Shown here in pieces: positions 15,989 through 25,674 of a stretch of 50,400 nucleotides of DNA. Source of the DNA: an uncultured Mycoplasmatota bacterium (lineage in GTDB: Bacteria > Bacillota_I > Bacilli_A > RF39 > UBA660); assembly GCA_900546055.1 (NCBI GenBank), contig URBG01000009.1, positions 1 through 50,400 on the forward strand, written 5' to 3'. Within the stretch, counting starts at the first letter, position 1, and each line of letters opens with the position of its first letter. Under the pieces are notes generated by a model. The model was not told where the DNA came from. It made no database searches and saw only the letters and a program-made list of their open reading frames with translations. A program made the translations under genes and the position numbers.

Positions 15989-17605
15989 ATGATACTTAGG
16001 AAACCATACGCATTCTTTATAAAGTATTTTAGAATAATTAACCTGATTATGGCTGTTTTAATGGCTATTCTAATTTACCGCACCATCGTTATTGGCAAAT
16101 TTTTAACTGATTATCTTCAAGATTACGCTACCGCAAGTAGTGATTTTATGCTTGGAAACTATATAAACTTTTATAGTTTTCTGTTGGTTTTAGTCGTAAT
16201 TATCTTTACGATTGTTGTTACTTCTGTAATGTTTGTTAAAGATAAACCCAAGAAACTTTATATTTTCAACTTAATTGTTTATATTGCCCTTCTTGTTTTG
16301 TATGGCGTAGATTATAGTGTAATGAATAATATCTATGATCGAATCCTTGATATTCGTTTAACTTCAGCTCTCAGGGATATAACCTACATTGCTGCTGGTA
16401 TTCAAATCATAAGTTGTATCATTACGATAATTAGAGCTACCGGATTCGATATTAAACAATTTAATTTTGGTAGTGATTTAGAAGAATTAGAAATTGATGT
16501 TAAAGATAACGAAGAATTTGAAGTTGCTGTTGAATTCGATAAAAATAAAATGAAACGTAACATCCGTGGTAAACTCCGCGAATTTAAGTATTTCTATGTT
16601 GAACATAAATTTGTTGTTAATGTATCTGCTATAATTTTAGTCGTAATTATTGGTTTTACTGTATTCATGACTAAAAGTGTGTATACCGCCAACTATAAAG
16701 AAGCCCAAAGCTTTGTTGCTAGTAATTTGAGCCTTAATATTAAAAGTTCTTATTTAACGCAAACTGATCAAAATGATAAAAAAATAGTTTCCGATGATAA
16801 AACTTTAGTTGTTGTTAGAATCGATGTTCGCAAACTTACGTCTGATGAAGTTAAAAGATTAAATACTGGATTAATTACTTTGCAAGTAGGTGGCAATTCA
16901 TATGGACAAACCAGTGCTTACAATGAAGACTTAACTGATATTGGAACGCCATATACTAATGATAAACTATCAGTTGATTTTACTAATTATATATTAGCTT
17001 TTGAAATACCAAAATCTTTAGCTGAGGAAACCATGACTTTAAAAATTAATGATAACGTTAGTTATATACGTGGTGAAATTGGGGCTAAAAATATATATGT
17101 AAAATTAAAGCCGATGGATTTGACAGATAAAAAACAAACTGAAGAAAAGAAATTTACTGAAACAGTGAGTTTCTCTGGTAGTGTTTTAGGCGAATCAACT
17201 TTTACAATAACCCAATTTGAAATTGGTAGTAAGTTCAAAGTGGAATATCCATTTTGTTCTAAAAAAGATAAGTGTGGGACTTCATATGAATACGTTACGC
17301 CAACAGCTACAGGTAATTATCCAAAAACATTGATTAAAATTAACGGCACTTTTGACGAAGATGAAAGTATGAATTTAAATACCGTCACTAACCTTTATTA
17401 TTTCTTGAATGAATTCGCAACTATCAATTACCAAGTAGATGGTAAGTGGTATAGTCATAAAATTGACTCAAAACGTATAAAACCAAAACTTGGAAAAGAA
17501 AACGGTATTACTTATATTGAAGTAAACAAAAATGTTGAAAAAGCAACTTCTGTTTACTTTACATTCCAAGTACGTAATTATACCTACAAATATGTGTTAA
17601 AGTAA
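15989..17605 (+). CDS. Polytopic membrane protein with large external domain
   Basis: A 538-residue protein at the head of the pilus locus. Hydrophobic segments lie near residues 17-36, 50-73, 83-103 and 127-147. An acidic cytoplasmic stretch (about 158-185) follows, then another membrane segment (about 212-230) and a beta-rich external domain of about 300 residues with two cysteines (CSKKDKC, near 425). A GGAAGGGG ribosome site lies 9 bases before the ATG. No family is recognised. Its place directly before exported proteins and Tad genes on the same strand suggests an assembly or anchoring role in the machine, but this rests on context only. Confidence 0.65.
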   Translation: MILRKPYAFFIKYFRIINLIMAVLMAILIYRTIVIGKFLTDYLQDYATASSDFMLGNYINFYSFLLVLVVIIFTIVVTSVMFVKDKPKKLYIFNLIVYIALLVLYGVDYSVMNNIYDRILDIRLTSALRDITYIAAGIQIISCIITIIRATGFDIKQFNFGSDLEELEIDVKDNEEFEVAVEFDKNKMKRNIRGKLREFKYFYVEHKFVVNVSAIILVVIIGFTVFMTKSVYTANYKEAQSFVASNLSLNIKSSYLTQTDQNDKKIVSDDKTLVVVRIDVRKLTSDEVKRLNTGLITLQVGGNSYGQTSAYNEDLTDIGTPYTNDKLSVDFTNYILAFEIPKSLAEETMTLKINDNVSYIRGEIGAKNIYVKLKPMDLTDKKQTEEKKFTETVSFSGSVLGESTFTITQFEIGSKFKVEYPFCSKKDKCGTSYEYVTPTATGNYPKTLIKINGTFDEDESMNLNTVTNLYYFLNEFATINYQVDGKWYSHKIDSKRIKPKLGKENGITYIEVNKNVEKATSVYFTFQVRNYTYKYVLK

Positions 17606-17641
17606 TGATATTATGTTATAATAAGAAAGGAGGCTATGCCT

Positions 17642-18310
17642 TTGGAAAAAGTTTATAAATACTTAATTGTATCTTTAGGTTGTATGTTTATATCACCATT
17701 AGTTACTCATGCTGAATGTAGTTATGAAAGGCAAGCTGAACTTTCTAGAATAGCGTCTAATGTTCAATTTAACTACAATTATGAATTTAAAGATGGTGTT
17801 CCAATTTTCACGACGACCATGACTAACTTAACTAATGATATATATGTTATAACCGATGACAACATTTTGAATGCCGACGGAAGTTATACCAATAAGTTTA
17901 GCGGAGTTGGAGAAAAACAAGTAAGGTTTGCTGAGGGAACAAGTGCTCAATTTGAAATTTTCTCTGCTGACAGTAGTTGTTATGGAGAACATTTATTAAC
18001 TCAATATTTAACGATGCCATCTTATAATCCATACAGTCAAAGCGAAGAGTGTAAGAATTATCCAGATTTTAAATATTGTCAAATGTGGACTAATAGTGCC
18101 ATTAGTACAACTCAATTCAATCAAGAATTAGAAAAATATAAAAATGTAAAAAATGCCATTTCTTCTGAAGAAGATAATAACTCATGGTTAGATACAATTA
18201 AAGAATTTATCTTTAGACCCAATATTTTAATTCCATTAGTGGCTATCTTAATAGCAGCAGCAATTGCAATTGCTATTAAAGTCACAGGGTCAAAGAGAAA
18301 GGTTGTGTAA
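17642..18310 (+). CDS. Secreted or membrane-anchored protein of the pilus locus
   Basis: The protein starts with a clear signal peptide (basic start, hydrophobic core, cleavage near T-H-A-E-C). Its beta-rich body has several cysteines, and one transmembrane segment near the C-terminus (about 190-212) is followed by a basic tail, K-V-T-G-S-K-R-K-V-V. It is therefore a type I membrane protein with the body outside. I prefer the TTG start at 17642, because the AAAGGAGG site (17626-17633) is only two bases from the in-frame ATG at 17636 but eight from the TTG. The next gene begins two bases after its stop. No known family is recognised. It may anchor or assist the large cysteine-rich protein encoded next. 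Confidence 0.65.
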   Translation: MEKVYKYLIVSLGCMFISPLVTHAECSYERQAELSRIASNVQFNYNYEFKDGVPIFTTTMTNLTNDIYVITDDNILNADGSYTNKFSGVGEKQVRFAEGTSAQFEIFSADSSCYGEHLLTQYLTMPSYNPYSQSEECKNYPDFKYCQMWTNSAISTTQFNQELEKYKNVKNAISSEEDNNSWLDTIKEFIFRPNILIPLVAILIAAAIAIAIKVTGSKRKVV

Positions 18311-18312
18311 TA

Positions 18313-21030
18313 ATGCAGAAGAATAAAAAGAAAAATTTACTGATGCTTTTAGCGCTTTTTCTCACCTGTGGAGTCATTGGTACTGTTAGTGCTGTCGGTG
18401 GTGGTACTGGAGGCCAATTTGGCGGAGGCAGCGGTAATTTAGGTGGAAGTTCTTCCAATTATTATGATTGTGGAGATGTAAAAAATAATGAAGCTTATAA
18501 AATGGAATTAGTATATAAACCTAAAAATGGTAATAGATATACAATTGCTTCAGCTGTAGTTTGGGCCGGAGTTTGGTCTGATTATAAGGACGCTGTTGAG
18601 TCATACGTTAGTGCAGGCAATACAACTTATAAATCTCTTATTTATTCTGGGCCCCTTAAAGACTTAGCCAATAAATTAAAAAGTGGAGTAACTGTTGAAC
18701 AGTTGACTAGCGAAGGTTGGCTAGATAAACATTTACCAATAGAAACTTGGGCACCACAATTAGGTGTTAGTATAAAAGAATTATCTTTGCCACATGATGA
18801 AAATCCTGGGCGTATGGAATCTTATGGATATCGTTTATTAATTCAAAAAATGACTTACTTCTGTAAAACTGGCGGAGGTAATGCTATTCCTCGAAAAGAA
18901 TTAGCGCAATCTGGTTATGCTACGGCCAATGGTGAAGGTGACTTTATGGGAACTGGACATCCTGGAAGTTATCAAGGAGATATAGCTACTTTCAAATCAG
19001 ATATTGGAATTAAATCTGGATGGAACGAAGCTAATACGAGAGCTAACTTTGCCGATCCAAACAACGGTAAAGGATATAACATTGTTTGGGTTCCAAATAA
19101 ATATGGAACAGCTAAAAACTATAGCATTGATGCTGCCTGTGAAAATTGTACAAGCACATTATCAACAGATAAAGGAAGCTATATAATTCAAGATACAACC
19201 AATTGGGACGCAATAAAAGATAGCTCTGACAATGATAATAAAAACGTTAAAAAGCATTATAAAAAAGCTGATGATATTTACTGTAGAGAAGAATATAAAG
19301 TTAGCTTCCCAAATGCTACAAATATAATTCAAATTCAAAATGGAAGTTACTTTACTGCTGGGTTAAAGGCTCCACAAAATATGCATCCTAATTTCGCACC
19401 GATTGAAGTTACAAGGACAATGCAATGTCAAAGTAAAAGTGGTAATTCAGGAAAGCTTCAGAATTTTATGAATAGTAGTACTTTAAAATCAGCTGGAAGT
19501 GTATCTGTTCATTATGTTGAAGGCGAAAGTGTTAATAGATTAGTTTCAATCGGTAGTGAAAATAGTAGTTATAATAGTAAAGATAAAACATACCGAATTG
19601 ATTCAGGTTCAGTTAGTAGTAGTCCAAATGATAATGATTACACTATAAAACTAAAAGGTTCTGGTGGGAATGCTGATAACACTATTAGAGAAAACAAAGG
19701 CGATGTTAAAAAAACGATAAGTGGTGGAACTCTTACTATGAGCTTAACTTCACAGTATTTACTTCCAGAAAATCTATATCGTTATATAAATAAAAACATT
19801 AAGTCAGAATATTCAAAACCAAAAGATAATCTAGATAGTTATATAGATGCTGGAGTACCAAATCTTCCAGTATCATTACAAAAAAAGAATACAAAATATG
19901 AAAATATGTCAGCGTTTATTAAGCTAGTTTATGATTTTCCGACTGATAATAGTTATATGAAGGATGCTTGGAATGCTAAAACTCAAGCAGACTACTTTGG
20001 AAGTGACAATGTAAACCCTGATAGTAACATTTATAATACTAGCGTTGAAGGTGAAAGCGAAGGCCAAACAGCATGTGCTAAATTGTATGGTCTTGGAACT
20101 TCAGAATACAACAAATGTAAAAATGATCGAAAATCAGGTAGTAAAATAGGAAATTGTAAAAACGTAAATAGCGACGAATATGTCTGCCCAATTAAAACTT
20201 ACACTGAATGCGTGAAAAAATCAGGAAAATGTTATGTCGATGGAAAAGAAACAGACTGTGCTTCAGTTAATACAGGACAGTGTGTTGTAGATACAGGCAA
20301 AAAAGATTGCAAACGAATTTCTAGTGATCAATGCCAAATAATTGAAAATGGCAAAGTTACAGAAACAGGCAATTGTTCTAAATATGAAGATTTATATGGA
20401 GAAAAATGCCCATATGATGGAGATCCCGATGAAAGATGTGTAAGTATTGACGATTACAAAAGCTGTGAAATTCATAAATTAAATCCTGCAACTGGCAAAT
20501 GGTATTTTGTGGAATCGGGTGATTGTAAGGCTTATACAAAAAAATATAGTTACTGTAAGCAAGGAACTCCAGTTCCAGATTGTCCACCTGGCGAAAATTG
20601 TCCGAATGGAATAGATGTCATTTATCGCCCAATTGATTTAATTAAATCATTCCCTGGTATGAGTGGAGTAGGTCGTAATTCAGGATCAAATTGGTGTTCA
20701 ATAGATAGAAGTGGAAATAGCCAATGTACACAAGATACAAGCAGAACTATTGAAGCTGCAATTAATATGAATCGTGGCGTTCCAAATGAAACGGTATATA
20801 ATCATAATCAAGGAGCTATATATACATTTGATTTGGATGGTACTAAAATAAAACAGATAAAAACTTATAATAAAGGAAAATCATATAGTGCATTTGATCT
20901 ATCTTGTAAAAAAGATGGTACTGCTTGTTTAAGTGAATTTGTTGCCACTTATGCATCTGGAGGAAGTTGTAAAAACAGCGGCAAGGATGACTTCTACACT
21001 TGTAAGTATGGTGGATATGGTAACCAATGA
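18313..21030 (+). CDS. Large secreted cysteine-rich protein, candidate tip adhesin
   Basis: The 905-residue protein has a signal peptide (about 1-27, ending V-S-A-V), a Gly-rich linker, and a large extracellular body with no further membrane segment. Residues about 585-760 are strikingly cysteine-rich, with many short loops (for example C-K-N-V-N-S-D-E-Y-V-C and C-P-P-G-E-N-C), which suggests a disulfide-stabilised module. No sortase motif is present. The gene lies between a membrane protein and a TadE-like protein, at the start of the pilus cluster. By position, size and secretion it could be a pilus-tip adhesin or a main secreted product. I recognise no family. Confidence 0.7.
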   Translation: MQKNKKKNLLMLLALFLTCGVIGTVSAVGGGTGGQFGGGSGNLGGSSSNYYDCGDVKNNEAYKMELVYKPKNGNRYTIASAVVWAGVWSDYKDAVESYVSAGNTTYKSLIYSGPLKDLANKLKSGVTVEQLTSEGWLDKHLPIETWAPQLGVSIKELSLPHDENPGRMESYGYRLLIQKMTYFCKTGGGNAIPRKELAQSGYATANGEGDFMGTGHPGSYQGDIATFKSDIGIKSGWNEANTRANFADPNNGKGYNIVWVPNKYGTAKNYSIDAACENCTSTLSTDKGSYIIQDTTNWDAIKDSSDNDNKNVKKHYKKADDIYCREEYKVSFPNATNIIQIQNGSYFTAGLKAPQNMHPNFAPIEVTRTMQCQSKSGNSGKLQNFMNSSTLKSAGSVSVHYVEGESVNRLVSIGSENSSYNSKDKTYRIDSGSVSSSPNDNDYTIKLKGSGGNADNTIRENKGDVKKTISGGTLTMSLTSQYLLPENLYRYINKNIKSEYSKPKDNLDSYIDAGVPNLPVSLQKKNTKYENMSAFIKLVYDFPTDNSYMKDAWNAKTQADYFGSDNVNPDSNIYNTSVEGESEGQTACAKLYGLGTSEYNKCKNDRKSGSKIGNCKNVNSDEYVCPIKTYTECVKKSGKCYVDGKETDCASVNTGQCVVDTGKKDCKRISSDQCQIIENGKVTETGNCSKYEDLYGEKCPYDGDPDERCVSIDDYKSCEIHKLNPATGKWYFVESGDCKAYTKKYSYCKQGTPVPDCPPGENCPNGIDVIYRPIDLIKSFPGMSGVGRNSGSNWCSIDRSGNSQCTQDTSRTIEAAINMNRGVPNETVYNHNQGAIYTFDLDGTKIKQIKTYNKGKSYSAFDLSCKKDGTACLSEFVATYASGGSCKNSGKDDFYTCKYGGYGNQ

Positions 21031-21048
21031 AAAAAGAGGTGATAGTAA

Positions 21049-21465
21049 ATGAATAAATCCTTATGGGGAGTTCTAGTAATTATGTTAGGAGTCGCCTCAG
21101 TCTTCTTCATTGTTTTGTTTCAAACCATCACTAACACAGATGAACATAACTCACAACTATTAAAAGAAGTCACAGAAGCTGCCATGTGGGATGCCTTAGA
21201 TTACGGAAGTTATAAAACTTCTAGAATTGTTCGCATTGATAGAGAAAAGTTTGTTGAAAACTTTGTTCGAAGATTTGCTGAAAGTGCTCACACAGGTAGA
21301 AAATATCATATTGAAATAATCGATGTGAATGAGGCCCCACCAAAGGTCAGTATAAGGGTATCTAGTGGTGTTAGCGGATCACCGGCAGCAATGTTAGGTG
21401 ATGATCAAACATTTACGTTTGATATAGACAATTCAATTGACGCTATAATGGAAACACCATATTAA
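21049..21465 (+). CDS. TadE-like pseudopilin of the pilus locus
   Basis: A 138-residue protein with one N-terminal hydrophobic segment (about 6-27) and an external domain of about 110 residues. The topology and size match minor pseudopilins of Tad systems. The N-terminus MNKSLWG could serve as a prepilin-like leader ending in glycine, though the classical Glu at +5 is absent. It has an AGAGGTGA-type ribosome site and lies 26 bases upstream of the CpaB-like gene in the same direction. The identification rests on topology and context, not on a decisive motif. Confidence 0.65.
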   Translation: MNKSLWGVLVIMLGVASVFFIVLFQTITNTDEHNSQLLKEVTEAAMWDALDYGSYKTSRIVRIDREKFVENFVRRFAESAHTGRKYHIEIIDVNEAPPKVSIRVSSGVSGSPAAMLGDDQTFTFDIDNSIDAIMETPY

Positions 21466-21491
21466 AGATAAAAGAGAAAAGAGGAGAAAGT

Positions 21492-22559
21492 ATGAATAAT
21501 TTTTTAGCTTCGGCGCAAAGATTCTTGAAAAACAAAAACACGGTTACCATTATTGGGGTAATCATAATCTTAGTGCTATTATACATTGGTTATAGTAGCC
21601 AAATTAATAAAGCTGTTCAACCGCTTAGAGTTCCAGTGGCAACTGAAACTATCCAACCAAGAACTGAAATTACTAGTGATATGGTTACCTTAGTTGATAT
21701 GCCGGCAATTTCAGTTGGTGATAACGTTATTACTGACAGAAATAGCGTTGTTGGAAACTACAGTAACGTTAACTCTGTAATTCCAAAAGGTAGCATGTTC
21801 TATAAAGATACAGTTGTAACCAAAAGTAAATTACCAGATTCAGTATTCTTAAAGGTGAAAAAAGGCGAAGTTGTTTATAACTTCCCAGTAGATATGGAAA
21901 CAACTTATGGTAATTCAATTTATCCAGGTAATAAAATTGATATCTACATGAAAACCGGAAATGGTAATGACGAAAAAGTTATGTTAGGTAAATTAGTAGA
22001 AAACGTAGAAGTATTAGCTGTTAAAGATTCAGGCGGTAAAGACGTTTTCGAAAACACTGGTGAAGATAGAAGCCCATCAATGTTAATCTTCGGAGTTCCA
22101 GAAGATATTAACTTATTATTAAGAAAAGCTTCTTATATGAGTTCACTTGGTGTTGTATTATTCCCAGTTCCACATGGAGGAAGCGTTAGTACTGAAGGTG
22201 CTACTGAAGTGTCAACTCAACAATTAGCTGATTACATTGAAGCCCACGCTGTTAATATTCCAGTAACTAATAAAACAACTGAAGAAGACGATGAATTAAT
22301 GCCAACAATCGCTCAAACTGGTGGAACACCTAACAAAGTAACAATTACTTATCCAAAAGGTTGTGGAAGTACTTATACATGTACTTATGCTAAAGACGGT
22401 GGACAAGCTGTTAAAGTAACTAAAACAAAACAAACTGTTCAATTCACTGCAAACGGTACATTAGATGCTACAGTAACGGAAAAAGACGGCACAGTTCACA
22501 CCTTTACTCAAGATATAAATGTAGGAACAACTAATTCAGCTCAAACAACGGGGCAATAG
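21492..22559 (+). CDS. cpaB: CpaB/RcpC-like pilus assembly protein (SAF domain)
   Basis: CpaB/RcpC proteins are periplasmic or external assembly factors of Tad pili. This 355-residue version has one N-terminal membrane segment (about 17-36), then a SAF domain (about 45-115) with the typical sequence of a V-P-V-A-T start, an I-T-S-D-M-V-T block and an I-P-K-G-S turn, and then the RcpC/CpaB domain. The last 75 residues add an Ig-like or repeat-like module with a Cys-Gly-x4-Cys pair (CGSTYTC) not found in Gram-negative CpaB. It lies three bases before the CpaF ATPase. The lack of an outer membrane in this organism means a secretin partner is not expected. Confidence 0.85.
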   Translation: MNNFLASAQRFLKNKNTVTIIGVIIILVLLYIGYSSQINKAVQPLRVPVATETIQPRTEITSDMVTLVDMPAISVGDNVITDRNSVVGNYSNVNSVIPKGSMFYKDTVVTKSKLPDSVFLKVKKGEVVYNFPVDMETTYGNSIYPGNKIDIYMKTGNGNDEKVMLGKLVENVEVLAVKDSGGKDVFENTGEDRSPSMLIFGVPEDINLLLRKASYMSSLGVVLFPVPHGGSVSTEGATEVSTQQLADYIEAHAVNIPVTNKTTEEDDELMPTIAQTGGTPNKVTITYPKGCGSTYTCTYAKDGGQAVKVTKTKQTVQFTANGTLDATVTEKDGTVHTFTQDINVGTTNSAQTTGQ

Positions 22560-22562
22560 TCT

Positions 22563-23729
22563 ATGAATGAAAATATGTTTGACCAAATAGATTTTGGACC
22601 ATTAAAAGAGTATTTAGAAAATGAACAAGTAACCGATATTTCTTATGATAATAAAGGGCAAATTCATTTAAAAACTTTAGATAAAGGTATTTACCGTGTT
22701 GAAAAGCCAGAAATAAATGATGCCTTTATGGAAAAGTTAGCCTTTCAGTGTTCAAACGTTATGGGTAAAACCTTTAATATGGCCCACCCATTTCTAGATG
22801 CTGAAAGCGCTGAACTTCGTTTGAACTTCGTTCACGACTCAATCGCTACTAATGGTATTGCTTGCGTTATTCGTAAGACACCAGCCAAAATCAGATTGCA
22901 AAAAGAAAAAATCATTGCTGAAAAATATATTGAACCAGATATTCATGAGTTTTTAGAATATTGCGTTAAAGGTCATTGTAATATTATTGCTTGTGGAGAA
23001 ACCGGTTCAGGAAAAACTGAATTAGTAAAATATTTAGCTTCAAAAATAGCTGAAGATGAAAAGATTATAACTATTGAAGATACCCTAGAGTTGCACTTAG
23101 ATAAAATTTTCCCTCATCGTGATATTATCGCTATGAAAACTAATAATATTGCATCTTACACCGATGTATTAGTTACATGTATGCGTCAAAATCCCAAATG
23201 GATTTTATTATCAGAGGTTCGTAGTGCAGAAGCTGTTTTAGCTGTTAGAAACTCAATATCTTCAGGACATTATATCTTATCAACGATCCATGCCGATAAG
23301 GCAGCATCGATTCCTCAGCGTATGTATAGCTTATTAGAAACAAGTCAAGATATCGATCAATTCATCAAAACAATTCACAGATATGTTCAAATCGGTATTT
23401 ATGTTAGGGGTTATACTGATAAAGAAACTCATAAATTTATTCGTGAAATAGCAGAAGTTACTGAGTTTTATGTTGACAAAGATAATGAAGCAAAGCATAA
23501 TGTTCTTTATCGTAAAGGCGCAGATGGAAAGGTTATAAGAAGCAATCCAAGTCCATACTTGCTTGATTATTTAGAAGTTCAGGGAGTATTTTTACCAGAT
23601 GAAATGCGTTTCTTAGGTGAAAGGATTCCTGTTCCAGCAGGTAATGCCCCAGTGGCATCAAATCCAGAGCCACTACCACCTGTAACACCTGGTGTTATGG
23701 CTCAAAAAACAGAAAATTTATTTGAATAA
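22563..23729 (+). CDS. cpaF: CpaF/TadA-type secretion ATPase
   Basis: This 388-residue cytoplasmic hexameric ATPase powers assembly of Tad pili and belongs to the VirB11/GspE superfamily. The Walker A motif GETGSGKT spans residues 145-152 (Lys151). The Asp box I-T-I-E-D-T-L-E-L follows, the Walker B-type segment reads W-I-L-L-S-E-V-R, and the His box is S-T-I-H-A-D. A Pro-rich tail of about 40 residues ends the protein. It may also stand in for VirB11 in the adjacent type IV secretion set, which has no separate VirB11 gene. That sharing is inference. It starts three bases after cpaB and precedes tadB and tadC. Confidence 0.93.
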   Translation: MNENMFDQIDFGPLKEYLENEQVTDISYDNKGQIHLKTLDKGIYRVEKPEINDAFMEKLAFQCSNVMGKTFNMAHPFLDAESAELRLNFVHDSIATNGIACVIRKTPAKIRLQKEKIIAEKYIEPDIHEFLEYCVKGHCNIIACGETGSGKTELVKYLASKIAEDEKIITIEDTLELHLDKIFPHRDIIAMKTNNIASYTDVLVTCMRQNPKWILLSEVRSAEAVLAVRNSISSGHYILSTIHADKAASIPQRMYSLLETSQDIDQFIKTIHRYVQIGIYVRGYTDKETHKFIREIAEVTEFYVDKDNEAKHNVLYRKGADGKVIRSNPSPYLLDYLEVQGVFLPDEMRFLGERIPVPAGNAPVASNPEPLPPVTPGVMAQKTENLFE

Positions 23730-23744
23730 AGGAGGGAAAAAAGT

Positions 23745-24647
23745 ATGACATTTATTATATTTCTAGTTGTTCTTGCGATCGCTATATTCGTCATTGTCTA
23801 TCGCAGTAACAGAAAGACAAATGCTTACAAATTTATCAACCAAAAGGTTGGATACATATACGAAAAATATACTCCTTATTCATTTAGAGTAATTAGGGAC
23901 AAGGTTAAAGAGTTAGGTCAAGAATATACGCCTAGACAATATGCTATTCAAATTATTGTCTTTGCGGCATCCGCTGCAATTCTTACTTATTTATATTTCT
24001 ACAACATCGCAGTATCACTTATTTATGCAGCTCTTTCAATCGTTGTTATCCCTTATTTAACTTACTTAAGATGTAAGCGAGTATATAGTGAATTTATTTT
24101 CGAACAAATTCAAGTATATACCACTAATACCATCATGGAATTTCAAACTACTCAATCATTCGTAAAAGCCTTAGAAGGTGTATATGAATCAGGAGTATTA
24201 GAAGATCCAGTAAAATCTGATGTAAAAACCATGATTGATATGGCCTATGAAAACGGGACAGTCAATCAATCAATCGATTATTTCAACGCTAAATATGATT
24301 ACTATATTGTTAGAAATATGCATCAATTGTTCTTACAAATTACAAATGAAGGTTCAAGAGATGCAGGTGAATCATTAGAAAATATGAGTTTGGACATCGA
24401 TATGCTTGTTGAAAGTGTATACCGTGACCGTTTAGATAGAGCAAATTTCCATAAAAAATTCTTAAAATTTGGTATTATTCTATATTTAATGGTTATGCTT
24501 GTTCAAATTCTACTTAGTGTTGATACTTATATTGAAATGCTTCAAAGCTGGTGGGTTCAACTATTACTGCATGGCATTGTTATACTTAATACATATTTCC
24601 TACTTAGTGGGGAAAAATACTATAATGAAGATGTGGGGGCTGAATAA
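23745..24647 (+). CDS. tadB: TadB-like inner-membrane platform protein
   Basis: The 300-residue protein has the GspF/T2SSF layout: an N-terminal membrane segment (about 2-20), a pair near 65-105, a cytoplasmic helical domain, and a C-terminal pair near 240-292. TadB and TadC form the membrane platform that couples the CpaF ATPase to pilin extraction. An AAAGGAGG ribosome site lies at a good distance. The stop codon overlaps the next start by one base (TAATG), a strong sign of coupled synthesis with TadC. Confidence 0.85.
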   Translation: MTFIIFLVVLAIAIFVIVYRSNRKTNAYKFINQKVGYIYEKYTPYSFRVIRDKVKELGQEYTPRQYAIQIIVFAASAAILTYLYFYNIAVSLIYAALSIVVIPYLTYLRCKRVYSEFIFEQIQVYTTNTIMEFQTTQSFVKALEGVYESGVLEDPVKSDVKTMIDMAYENGTVNQSIDYFNAKYDYYIVRNMHQLFLQITNEGSRDAGESLENMSLDIDMLVESVYRDRLDRANFHKKFLKFGIILYLMVMLVQILLSVDTYIEMLQSWWVQLLLHGIVILNTYFLLSGEKYYNEDVGAE

Positions 24648-25438
24648 TGAATTTAGGAATAATATTTATTATCATTGGACTAATTTTCATTCTCATCCTT
24701 GAATACAATCATCATTTTAGTTCAAAAAGATTTGTTAACGATGTTGAACCATACTTCAGATTTTTAATGGAAGACGATTATGAATTTTTACTTAACGTTA
24801 AATATGGCGAAGTTGATGTCAATAAATTGTATAGTCAAAGAATTAGAAATGGCTTAATTACAATTGTTGCTGTTATGTTCATTTTAATGTCAAAAATGTC
24901 TTTCGTCTATTTCTTAATTTCTATTATTTTAGGGTATTTAGTTTTCAAAATGCCTTATCAGAATTTAAAGACCTATTATAAAAACAACTTACACCGAATT
25001 AATTTAACTCTTCCATACTACTTAAAGAGTTTGGAAATCTTGATCCAACACTACACTGTTCCAGTAGCGCTTTCAAGATCGATTGATACAGCTCCAGAAA
25101 TCTTCAAACCGGGGTTAAAGAGATTAATTCAAAAAATCGATGCGGGTGATTCAAGTGTTCAACCATATATGGATTTTGCAAATGAATACCCAGTTCGTGA
25201 TTCAATGCGTATGATGCGTTTATTATATCGTCTTGGATTAGGTAGTCAAGAAAATAAACAGGAACAATTACTTATGTTTTCAAGAACTATTTCATCTCTG
25301 CAAAACAAAGCCAGAGAACAAAAATATCAAGAACGTCTTGATAAAATGGAACAAAGAACAATGGTTATGCTATTTGGAACAGGTGGAGGAATTTTAATAT
25401 TCTTACTACTTTCAATGATGACTATGATGAATTTGTAG
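24647..25438 (+). CDS. tadC: TadC-like inner-membrane platform protein
   Basis: A 263-residue companion of TadB. It has a first membrane segment at 2-20, a hydrophobic pair near 64-105, a cytoplasmic helical domain, and one C-terminal membrane segment (about 240-262). The T2SSF-type region around E-I-L-I-Q-H-Y-T-V-P-V-A-L-S-R supports the call. It is followed directly by the small pilin gene, the standard neighbour of the TadB-TadC pair. Confidence 0.82.
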   Translation: MNLGIIFIIIGLIFILILEYNHHFSSKRFVNDVEPYFRFLMEDDYEFLLNVKYGEVDVNKLYSQRIRNGLITIVAVMFILMSKMSFVYFLISIILGYLVFKMPYQNLKTYYKNNLHRINLTLPYYLKSLEILIQHYTVPVALSRSIDTAPEIFKPGLKRLIQKIDAGDSSVQPYMDFANEYPVRDSMRMMRLLYRLGLGSQENKQEQLLMFSRTISSLQNKAREQKYQERLDKMEQRTMVMLFGTGGGILIFLLLSMMTMMNL

Positions 25439-25473
25439 TATAATTATATTTAAAGTAAAGGAGGTGCTACTAA

Positions 25474-25641
25474 ATGAAAGAAGCAGCAGGAGAGGCAAAT
25501 ATGACTGTAATTACAATCGTTCTTATTGCTATCGTTTTAGCAATTGGTACGATCATCATTACAACTGTAATGAACAACGTTCAAAACCAAGCTAATACTA
25601 TTTCTGATAGAGGATCATCAGAGGTTAATACCATTAAATAG
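25474..25641 (+). CDS. Flp-like major pilin, 55 residues
   Basis: A short gene encoding a basic-acidic start MKEAAGEANM, one long hydrophobic stretch (about residues 11-32) and a polar tail ending V-N-T-I-K. Size, topology and position between tadC and the TadE-like genes fit the major Flp pilin. The leader MKEAAG matches those of the next two proteins (MREGIG, MKESIG), suggesting cleavage after Gly6 by a TadV/CpaA-type prepilin peptidase encoded elsewhere. The usual Glu at +5 is not there; a Glu sits at +1 instead. The ribosome site AAAGGAGGTG is the best in the window, which fits an abundant structural subunit. A weak TATAAT at 25439-25444 may give an extra transcript. Confidence 0.82.
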   Translation: MKEAAGEANMTVITIVLIAIVLAIGTIIITTVMNNVQNQANTISDRGSSEVNTIK

Positions 25642-25674
25642 TAATTAAGCATTAGGATAAAAAGGAGGTAAGTT

